From Erinaceus europaeus (taxonomy: Eukaryota > Chordata > Mammalia > Eulipotyphla > Erinaceidae), in assembly GCF_950295315.1 (NCBI RefSeq), contig NC_080164.1, forward strand, positions 111,310,447 through 111,374,446: DNA of 64,000 bases. The letters run 5' to 3'. Every line of letters begins with the position of its first letter. The stretch's first letter is position 1. Under the pieces are notes generated by a model. The model did not search any database, was not told the origin of the DNA, and saw only the letters and a list, made by a program, of their open reading frames with translations. The position numbers and the translations under genes are program-made. Below are positions 55,170 to 64,000 of the stretch, piece after piece.

Positions 55170-57064
55170 CACAGCTTTCTCAGCCACTCATCTGCTGTTG
55201 GGCACCTGGGTTGCTTCCAGGTTTTAGCTATTATGAATTGTGCTGCTATGAACATAGATATATACACATCTTTTTGGTTGGGCATTATGGAATCCTTGGG
55301 GTATATCCCCAGGAGAGGAATTATTGGGTCATATGGAAGGTCGATGTCTAGCCTTGTGAGAGTTCTCCAGACTGCTCTCCAGAGAGGCTGGACCAATTTA
55401 CATTTCCACCAGCAGTGTAGAAGGGTTCCTCTGTCCCCACAGCCTCTCCAACATTTGTTGCTGCTGCCCTTTTCGATGTTGCCATTCTCACAGGAGTGAG
55501 GTGGTATCGCAATGTTGTCTTTATTTGCATCTCTCTGACAATCAGCGTACATATACACAATGGAATACTATGCAGCTATTAAGAACAATGAACCCACCTT
55601 ATCTGACCCATCTTAGACAGAGCTAGAAGGAATTATGTTAAGTCAGCTAAGTCAGAAAGATAAAGATGAGTATGGGATGTTCCCACTCATCAAGAGAAGT
55701 TGAGAAAGAACAGAAAGGGAAACTAAAAGCAGGATCTGATTAAATCGAGAGTAGGGCACCAATGTAAAAACACTGTGGTGAAGGGGAGGGTGGCCATTGG
55801 GCTTCCTGGCACAGTGGAGGGGGGGGGTTGGGGTGGGTGGTGGGAATGGGACACAGTCTTTTGGTGGTGGGAGTGGTGTTTATGTACAATCCTATTAAAG
55901 TGTAAACATTATATAAACCACTATTTAATTAATATGAGAGGTGAAAAACTGATGATATATCTAGAACTTCTTAAAACACAGACTGAGTCTTTTTAATACA
56001 TAGGCTGTCTTTGATAGGTTCTCTCCCAAAAGCCTAGACCAGGTAAAACAGAAGCAACCGATAGCACAGCTATATACAAGATGCTGGGTACTATACCCCA
56101 AACCCTATCAAAGGGACTTTCCAAAATTAACCCTATCACCAAATAATGTGATGATAATAATAAGTATCCATCATCTTCTTGAACCCTAAGACAACAGGAA
56201 CCTCACATTTCTACTATAGAGCCTATATTTCCCCCAGTCCTGGAACCTTAGGGTGGGGCCCACTTTTCTGCATGCTGCTCTCAATTCAAATCAAATATAT
56301 TGCATCCGCGGATCACAACCTAATCAACACAATGAGTGCCACCCCAGAATGCTTCACTTCAGACTGTGACCAGAGACTTCAGGTGTGGAATGACAACCCT
56401 TCAGCTTCATCACTCAGGTGAGACGTTTCCTTTCATAGTATCCTCTAATTCCATTCCAGGTGTTACACTCCCCAATAAAGTCCCCAAACCTAGATATAGT
56501 CCAGGTCCCCTGAGATAGAGCATAGGTTCACTCGTGCCCATAAACTAGGGGAAAAATATATACCTGAAAGCAGAAGTACACAAGAGCATGCAGGGAATAC
56601 CCCCAACACTTCATCTGCACTATTACAGTCTTTAGGTCCATGATTGTTCAACAATTTGTTTGCCTTTGTATTTTAACTCTCTTTTCAGCCACCAGATTCC
56701 GGATGCTGACCAAACTTCCCTGGACAGACAACCCCATCAATGTGTACTGGAGCACCACTTTCTCAGAGACCCACCCTACTAGAGAAAGAGAGAGACAGAC
56801 TGAGAGTATGGATCAACCTGTCAATGCCATGTTCAGTGGGGAAGCAATTACAGAAGCCAGACCTTCCACCCTCTGCAACCCACAACGACCCTGGATCCAT
56901 ACTCCCAGAGAGATAGAGAATGGGAAGGCTATCAGGGGAGGGGGTGGGATGTGGAGATTGGGTTATGGGAATTGTGCAGAACTGTACCCCTCTCATTCTA
57001 TGGTTTTGTCAATGTCTCCTTTCTTAAATTAAAAAAAAAAAACAATAACAACAACAACAACAAC
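55170..57064 (+). mobile_element. 5'-inverted (twin-primed) L1
   Basis: 55,170-55,546 is ORF2 C-terminal coding sequence in reverse (the minus strand reads SSNKCWRGCGDRGTLLHCWW, a Cys-rich segment). 55,547 onward is ORF2 end and 3' UTR in forward direction. In L1 coordinates the inverted part ends at GAAAGCTGTGG and the forward part begins at the very next bases (TACATATACACAATGG), so nothing was lost. AAAAAGAC occurs at 55,162-55,169 and 57,065-57,072 as the TSD. The tail is A-rich followed by (CAA)n. The UTR is the short form. Confidence 0.93.
55816..55850 (+). promoter_or_regulatory. G-quadruplex motif in L1 3' UTR
   Basis: GAGGGGGGGGGTTGGGGTGG continues into GGTGGTGGGAATGGG. This is the same position as the G-rich patch at 32,385. 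Confidence 0.7.
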
Positions 57065-57133
57065 AAAAAGACACCCATCTTCTATCTTCTATTGTAAATT
57101 TTCACCAGTATGTAGCTTAAAACTTATAACCCA

Positions 57134-57429
57134 GGAGTCGAGCATTAGTGCAGTGGGTTAAGTGAGTGCAGATGGCACAAAGCACAAGGACAGTGTAAAG
57201 ATCCTGGTTCCAGCCCCCAACTCCCCACCTGCAGGGGAATCAATTCACAAGCGGCAAAGTAGATCTGCAGGTGTCTATCTTTCTCCTTTCCTCTCTGTGT
57301 TCTCCTCCCCTCTCCATTTCTCTCTGTCCTATCCAACAACAATGACATCAGTAAAAACAATAATAATAACTACAACAATAAAACAAGGGCAACATTAGAG
57401 AATAAATAAGTAAATATTTTTTTAAAAAG
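57134..57429 (+). mobile_element. SINE type A
   Basis: Head GGAGTCGAGCATTAGTGCAG with a 4-bp duplication (AGTGAGTG), core CACCTGCAGGGGAATC, AACAATAATAATAACTAC segment, tail AATAAATAAGTAAATA. TTATAACCCA flanks it at 57,124-57,133 and 57,430-57,439. Confidence 0.94.
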
Positions 57430-57439
57430 TTATAACCCA

Positions 57440-58375
57440 TTCAAAAATGGCAAAAAACACAATATTTTGTTCACTGTTTTTACATTAGGAATGTGTTTTG
57501 TCCCTGTTATTCCTATAGAAAAGAAAAAAAACATAGTAATTATATATATATATATCATAATTGCACCTGCATTTTAATTTATAGTCTTATGTCTATATAT
57601 ATATATATATGTACACAATAAATATTTGTAGATATGCATAACTCTCATAAATAAAATTAAAAATCAATTTTATTCACAAAATTCACATTAGTGTGACATG
57701 AACTTCTAAAAGAATTCCTATTTTTCCAAAGAAAATCATATGTGCTTTGAAACATTCTGATTTAAAATACAAATTCTTTTCAAGAGTGAAGCAACTTAGT
57801 GTAATTCAATGGACAGGTTTACAAATAACTGATACAACCTTTTCTTTATCTATTACACACATATGTCATTATTAATATCAAGTATACTTAAAAATTTGCT
57901 TTTTCCTTTTAGTCAGTCTCTCCTTTCAGTCTGAAAAATACTATTTCACTCCTTTAAAGAATATTGTAATGATAAGAAGGGATAGAAATTTAGAAAGGAA
58001 GTACTTTCTATACTTAATGCTCAAATTGTTTCAGCATGGGTGGGTGTCTGACACTTAAAATGGGAGATTCTATTATGTACAGGAAATATGGTGTGATTTA
58101 TTTCAAGTGATTCTTGACCTTTATACTTGACCCTTACACTTTGACCTTTCTGATGTTATCTGTGATGTGAAATGGTCATCTACATAGGTAAAATTTCATA
58201 GAACACACTGCCTTTCAAAGTTGAATAAAATTAAGCAGTTGCTAAGTCACAGAAGTCAGATATCAATTTTTCAGTTCAATTAAAGTAGAATAGGACAAAT
58301 TGAGAGGGGAGTGAAAAAGTAAAGAGGGGAGTGAAAAGGTAAAGGTAAAGGTGAAGGGAAATAGAGAAATCTGCA
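57440..58375. other. Unique A/T-rich sequence with two AT microsatellites
   Basis: AT runs at about 57,539-57,555 and 57,594-57,611 lie in otherwise unassigned DNA. A GGGGAGTGAAAAGGTAAA-like direct repeat occurs at about 58,306-58,341. Confidence 0.55.
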
Positions 58376-58521
58376 TCAATCCTTGCTTCAGTTGCTATTG
58401 TTATAATTTCTGAGGTTTGTGACTGCATTTGTAAAAAGTCATTAATATAGCATGGCTAGTACTCAAAATACAACTGGAGAATAATAGGACAAAATAATAA
58501 AAACCACATTAATAAAAGGAA

Positions 58522-59486
58522 ATGGTTAAATCAAGAGCAAATAAAACTGCTACCTCAATGAATCAGGGCAGGAGCCCAGAAGAAACTACAAATCAGTCAG
58601 AAGTAACCATAGGTAAGAAAAGTATGCAAGCATTAGGAAACCTAATAATCACAGAAATGAAGACAATTATGGAGGAAAGGCCTATCAGAATTAGGGAAAC
58701 AACAGATGAGACCCTCAAGGAAAATACTAGCTACCTTGAGGTAATTAGAGAACCGAAAGCTGAAATGGATGAGTCAAAAGGCCAATTAGCAGAACAAGCT
58801 AATACTATAACTGAACTGAAGAAAGAAGCTGAAGGAAGGGAAAGCAGATTATCAGAAGCAGAAAACAGAATTAACCAGACAGAGGATATGGTAGAGAAAA
58901 CTAAAAAAGAGGTAAAAGAGCTAAAAAATAGAAAGAGAGATTGAGAGACACTGAAAACAACAACAGAGACACATGGGATGATCTCAAAAGAAGTAACATT
59001 TGTATAATTGGTCTACCAGAGGAAGAAAGAGAGGAAGGGGAAATAAACACCCTAGAGGAAATAATAGAAGAAAACTCCTCAGACCTAAACAACAGAAAGG
59101 GCATTAAGATCCAAGAGGCCCAGAGAGTCCCAAACAGAATCAACCCAGACCTGAAGACACCAAGACACATCATAGTTACAATGAAAAGAAGCAAAGATAA
59201 AGAAAGGATCCTAAAGGCTGCAAGAGAGAAACAAAAAGTCACATACAGGGGAAATCCCATAAGACTATCAGCAGACTTCTCCACTCAGACTCTAAAAGCC
59301 AGAAGAGAATGGGAAGCTATCTATAGAGCTCTCAATGAAAAAGGATTCCAACCAAGGATAATATATCCTGCTAGACTTTCATTCAAACTATATGGAGGGA
59401 ACAGAACCTTCTCAGACAAACAACAGTTAAAGGAGGCAACCATCACAAAGCCTGCCCTGAAAGAGGTTCTAAAAGACCTCTTATAA
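58522..59486 (+). pseudogene. L1 ORF1, one frameshift
   Basis: ATG at 58,522 opens 140 residues: a variable N-terminus, then a heptad coiled coil with ELKKEAEGRESRLSEAENRI. A short insertion in the AATAGAAAGAG stretch near 58,930 shifts the frame. The RRM and C-terminal domain then read open from 58,941 to 59,486 (RSNICIIGLPEEEREEG, NRINPDLKTPRHIIVTM, ending KEVLKDLL). Total size, about 320 residues, is normal for ORF1p. It is the best-preserved ORF1 here. Confidence 0.92.
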
Positions 59487-59496
59487 ATAAGAACAA

Positions 59497-61365
59497 GTTT
59501 TAACAATTATAAACATCTATGCATCCAATGAGGGACCATCTAAATACATCAAACACCTACTGAAAGAACGACAAAAATACATCAATAGTAATACAAAATA
59601 GTGGGAGACTTCCACACCTCACTCTCACACTTAGGTCATCAAAGCAGAGAATCAACAAAGAAACAATAGAATTAAATAAAGATATGGACAGACTAGACCT
59701 TCTGGACATTTTCAGAGTCCTTCACCCCCCAAAACTGGAATACACATTCTTTTCAAATCCACACAGCACATCCTTAAGGATAGACTACATGTTAGGCCAC
59801 AAAGACAGTATCAAAAATTCAAGAGCATTGAAATAATCCCAATTATCTTCTCAGACCACAGTGGAGTAAAGCTAACATTCAACAAAAAACAGAAAATTAC
59901 TAAAAGTCACAAAATTTGAAAACTCAACAACATGCTGCTTAATAAAACTGGGTTTGAGAAGCACACAAGCAAGAAATTCAAATGTTTCTGGAAACAAATG
60001 AAAATGAAGACACAAGCTATCAAAATATTTGGGACACAGCTAAAGCAGTATTGAGGAAACTCATAGCCATACAATCACATATTAGAGAACAAGAAAAAGC
60101 TCAAATAATTGGCATTACTGCATGCCTTAAGGACTTAGAGGAAGAGAACAAAGGGACCCTAAAGCAACCAGGGGATGGAAATCACTAAAATTAGACCAGA
60201 AATAAACAACATTGAAAATAAGAGAAGCATACAAAAGACCAATGAAGCCAAATGTTGGTTCTTTGAAAAGTTAAACAAGATTGACAAACCCCTAGCCAGA
60301 GTCACAAAAAAGGGGGGGGGGGAGATCCAAATAAATAGAAATGTAATGGACAGAGTAACAGAGGAGATATCACAACTGACACCACAGAAATCCAGAAAAT
60401 CATGTGAAACTTCTAGGAAGAACTACACCACCAAGCCAAAGAATCTGAAAGAAATGTAAGAATTCCTAGAAACATATAGCCTTCTAAAACATATAGCCTT
60501 CCAAGAAGAACTACAAAACCTAAATGCACCAATCACAGACAAATAAATTGAAACAGTTATTAAGAATCTTCCCAACAACAAAAGACCTAGATCAGGTGGG
60601 ACTACATCAAATTGAAAAGCTTTTGCACAGCCAAAGAAACTATCACAGAAAGAGACCCCCTCACAGAATGGGAGAAGATCTTCACATGTCTTACATCAGA
60701 CAAGAAACTAATAACCAAAATATGCAAAGAGATCATCATACTTAGCAACAACAACAACAACAAAATGACCACATAAAAAAATGGGCAGAGGATATGAAAA
60801 GAACATTCACTACAGAAGAGATCCAAAAGGATAACAAACACACAAAAAATTGCTCCAGGTCACTGATTGTCAGAGAAATGCAAATAAAGGCAACATTGAG
60901 ATACCACCTCACCCCTGTGAGAATGGCATACATCAAAAAGGATAGCATCAGCAATGCTAAAGAGGCTGTGGGGACAAAGGAACCCTTCTTCACTGCTGGT
61001 TGGAATGTAAATTGGTCCACCCTTTGTTTAGAGAAGTCTGAATAACTCTCACAAGGGTAGACATAGACTTTTCATATGTCCTAGTAATTCCTCTCCTAGG
61101 GATATACCCCAAGGACTCTATAACACCCAACCAAAAATATATGTGTACACATATGTTCATAGCAGAACAATTTATAATAGCTAAACCTGGAAGCAACTCA
61201 GATGCCCAACAACAGATGAATGGCTGAGAAAGTTGTGGTATATATACATGATGGAATACTACACAGCTATTCCATGAACCCACCTTCTCTGACCAACCTT
61301 GGATGGAGCTAGAAGGAATTATGTTAAGTTAGCTAAGTCAGAAAGAAAAAGACTTATATGGGATG
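59497..61365 (+). pseudogene. L1 ORF2, N-terminus and RT deleted
   Basis: It starts abruptly at TTTTAACAATTATAAACATC, equivalent to about 28,778 in copy B. Part of the endonuclease (SDH block near 59,850) and the inter-domain region with [18 protein letters not shown] (near 60,240) remain. Near 60,595 the sequence jumps from AACAACAAAAGACCTAG (29,850 in copy B) to GGGACTACATCAAATTG (31,480 in copy B), removing about 1.6 kb with the FADD motif. A G9 run at 60,312-60,321 adds a shift. The Cys-rich end follows to about 61,365. Confidence 0.92.
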
Positions 61366-63492
61366 AATCCACTCATAAGGAGAAGTTGAGAATGAAGAAC
61401 AGAAAGGTAAACTCAAAGCAGGTCTTGACATAATCTGGGCACCAAAGTAAAAATCTCTGGGTTGAGGGGAAGGTCATAAATTTGGCTTCATTGGGGTGGG
61501 GCTGAGGATAGGATGGAACACAGTCTTTTGGTGGTGGGAATGTTATGTACATTCCCATTAATTTGTAGACATATAAATCACTATTTAATTAATATGAGAG
61601 GGGGAAATTGATTGAATGTCTAAAACTTTTGAATGCGCAGACCATAGGGTGAGTCTTTAAAATGTTGACTTTCTTAAAAGCTTAGACCAGGAGGAACGAA
61701 AGCAACCGATGGCACAGCTATATACAAATAATGTCAAAGGACATAAATTATGGTGCTATTTTGTATGAGATAGCAAATTCTAACAAAGGGATTTTTCAAA
61801 GTTAACCTAATTGCCAAAGAATTTAATTATAGCAATAAATATTTATTGTCTTCTTATTGTCCTAAGACAGCAGGAACCTCCAGCTTCCTCTATAGAGCCT
61901 ATATTTCCCCAGTCCTGGAACCTCTAGTGTGGGGCTCACTTTCCTGCATGTTTCTCTCAATTCCTACCAAATGATATTGCATCCACTGATCTCAACCTAA
62001 TGAATGCAATGAGTACCATTTCAGCATGCTTCACTTCAGACTGTGTCCATGGACTTCAGGCATGGCATGTCAACCCTTCACCCTCATTACTCCTGTGAGA
62101 CCTTTCCTTTCATAGGATTCTCTAAATCTATTTCAGGTGGTTCACTTCCTAATAAAGTCCCAAAACCTAGATCTAGACCAAGTCCCATGAAATAGGGCAT
62201 ATGTTCACATATATCCATCAATTAGGGCAAAATATATACTTGAAAGCAAAAGTACACAATAGTCTGCAGTGAGTCACTATAGAGTCCATAATGAAGTAGT
62301 GTCTACTTAGACTTAGATAGCCTCCTCACCTACTTCCTATTACACTTCCCTCACTCACTCCAAATCTAACCTTATCAAAACAAGGACTGCAAAAGTTGAA
62401 TAAGGGCAAGAGACTAGCATACTTTAACAATGACTATTTAGTCACTATCAGGCCATCCTATCAGCTGGGGCCCTAGTTGGGGAGCCCTGAGATTCCCAAA
62501 CAGACATGATGGACCTAGACCTTGAATATTGCCTCTCTCCAATACTACCTGTCATCTCTATCAGGAACAAGACATTAGACCCTTTTGTGGGCCCCTATAG
62601 GACCTTGCCCTCAACTTGGATCAACAACAGTAGATAATATTCCATCCTCAGAAGGGAGGCTGGATAGCATACTCTATGTTCCACATGAGGAATATGTATC
62701 CTGAAATTGGAGCAGCTTGGAATGTTCCTACCCATGACCACAGAATGTGAGCTCAGATCTACAGGGATGCAGAGGTCATATATGGGCCCCAATTCAGATC
62801 AAATTAAATGGGTTTACAGTCACCAATATTTATATATCTTTCCCATATTTAGGAGCTACTCTCTTCCCTGATACAGCTTTCTGGTCCTTTTTCCAGCCAT
62901 GACACCATCTCACCAGATAATCACTTGGATCCACCTGCATATTTCAGGCTCAAGGGGAAAAAAAAAAAAACCTAGTATACTCACGGGCCCTTTGGAGTAC
63001 AACTAAAATAGGCCTAGTAGCTATTTACAAAACAGAGACCCCAAACACTTCATCTGCAATATTCAAGATTTTAGGTTCATGATTAGTCAACAACTTGTTT
63101 GGCTTTATACGTTCTCTCTCTTTTCAGCCACCAGGGTCCAGATGCTACCATGATGCCAACAGACTTCCCTGGACAGACAACCCCACCAATATGTCCTGGA
63201 ACCCCACTTCCCCAGAGCCTGGCCCCACTAGGTAAAGAGAGAGACAGGCTGGGTGTATGTGTCGACCTGTCAACGCCCATGTTCAGCGGGGAAGCAATTA
63301 CAGAAGCCAGACCTTCCACCTTCTGCATCCCATAATGACCCTAGGTCCATACTCCCAGAGGGATAAAGAATAGAAAGCTATCGGGGCGGGGATGAGATAC
63401 AGAGTTCTGGTGGTGGGAATTCTGTGGAGTTATAACCCTCTTATCCTATAGATTTGTCAATGTTTCCTTTTTATAAATAAATTAAAATTTAA
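61366..63492 (+). other. L1 3' UTR, long form (2.1 kb)
   Basis: Reference copy in this window for the long UTR. It contains the block also found at 1-580 and 38,700-38,920 (AGTGTCTACTTAGACTTAG) and the block at 21,960 and 35,116 (ATGCAGAGG), both absent from the short form. An A12 run lies near 62,959-62,970. Confidence 0.85.
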
Positions 63493-63639
63493 AAAGAATC
63501 TCATGCACTACCACTATACCACATCCCCAATCTTAAACTTACTTAAAAATAAGGAGCATCCTGTAAAAAATGTTTACAAACCACACTTGACAATGATGAT
63601 TTATAAATATAATGCACTTTTCAGATAGTCTTCAAAGTT
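63493..63639. other. Short unique stretch
   Basis: Nothing recognised between the L1 tail and the SINE pair. Confidence 0.4.
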
Positions 63640-63839
63640 TGATTTTTTAATTTTTTATGATTTTTATTATTTGATTGAGACAGAGAAAAACTGAGAAAGA
63701 AGTGGGAGATAGAGAGGGGAGAGATACACCTGCAGCTCTGCTTTGCCACTCATGAAGCTTTGCCTCTATAGCTGGGGACTCGGTGCTTGAACCTGGGTCC
63801 TTGTGCATCATAACATGAGCATTTAAATAGATGTACTGG
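63640..63839 (-). mobile_element. SINE type B, reversed
   Basis: T/A-rich tail, GAGACAGAGAAAAACTGAG body, ACACCTGCAGCTCTGCTTTGC, GCTTGAACCTGGGTCC (reverse B box), and a head truncated or eroded near AATAGATGTACTGGC. Confidence 0.88.
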
Positions 63840-64000
63840 CGGCTGGGTGGTGGCTCACCTGGTGGAGTGCATATGTTACAATGAGCAAGGACCCACACTC
63901 GAGCCCCCAGTCTCCACCTGCAAGGGGAAAGCTTCATAAGTGGTGAAGCAGGGGTGCAGGTGTCTCTCTGTCTCTCTCCCTCTCTATCTCCCCTTTCCCT
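63840..64000 (+). mobile_element. SINE type B, runs off the window
   Basis: Head GGCTGGGTGGTGGCTCACC, ACAATGAGCAAGGACCCAC, CACCTGCAAGGGGAAAGC core and the start of the C/T body. It abuts the reversed copy head to head; the tail lies beyond 64,000. Confidence 0.92.

Larger units (their letters stand above)
58376..63492 (+). mobile_element. L1 with near-intact ORF1 and two ORF2 deletions
   Basis: 5'-truncated in the 5' UTR (it begins where CAATACTTGCTTCAGTTGC lies at 24,506 in the composite L1). It contains ORF1, then lacks the spacer and first ~330 bp of ORF2 (junction near 59,497), and lacks the RT domain (junction near 60,595). The ORF2 end and the long-form 3' UTR (to TTTATAAATAAATTAAAAT) follow. 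I did not find a clear TSD. Confidence 0.9.

Overview
The window is mammalian nuclear DNA, A+T-rich and dominated by interspersed repeats. I see no exon of a host protein-coding gene, no tRNA or rRNA gene and no CRISPR array. The tRNA-derived SINEs and the LINE-1 3' UTR type match what I remember of hedgehog (Erinaceidae, e.g. Erinaceus) genomic sequence. That assignment is recognition from memory, not a search result. Every ORF long enough to look real is a decayed L1 ORF1 or ORF2; the other long ORFs are translations of microsatellites or SINEs. No new multi-gene system is present. What is of interest is the record of retrotransposition.

Layout. Positions 1-14.4 kb hold L1 3'-end fragments on both strands, a purine microsatellite, many SINEs (a cluster at 7.3-8.1 kb) and a short fragment of a non-L1 LINE inside a minus-strand L1 near 9.4 kb. 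Positions 14.4-19.1 kb are one old L1 with 5' UTR, broken ORF1, truncated ORF2 and 3' UTR, carrying a SINE and a minus-strand LTR. Positions 19.2-23.5 kb hold more SINEs, one nested head-on inside another. Positions 23,493-33,619 are a 10.1-kb composite L1 with a single 15-bp target-site duplication (TSD) but two ORF2 copies. Positions 33.7-43.6 kb hold SINEs, 3' UTR fragments and a long GAAA microsatellite. Positions 43.6-55 kb contain the longest unique stretches, a solo ERV1-like LTR (47,819-48,333), a tandem SINE pair and an ancient minus-strand L1. Positions 55.2-57.1 kb are an L1 with a 5' inversion (twin priming). Positions 58.4-63.5 kb are a third long L1 with two internal deletions, and the window ends in two head-to-head SINEs.

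SINE labels used here are mine. Type A is about 280 bp, starts GGGAGTC.GGCGGTAGCGCAG and ends in an ACAAGGGCAACAAAAGGGAATAAATA-like tail. Type B is about 210 bp, with a CACCTGGTTGAG head and a CCAATAAATAAATAAAG tail. Type C is about 165 bp, starting GGCCAGGGAGGTGGCACAGTGG. Type D is about 140 bp, with a TAGCATAATGGTTATGCAAA head. They resemble the tRNA-derived ERI-type SINEs described from hedgehogs; which of my types equals which published family should be settled against Repbase or Dfam.

How the parts relate: the L1s are the likely source of reverse transcriptase for the SINEs, as shown by TSDs of 8-18 bp and A-rich tails on both. None of the three long L1s here can make both proteins intact, so they are fossils. 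All similarity judgements between copies were made by eye.
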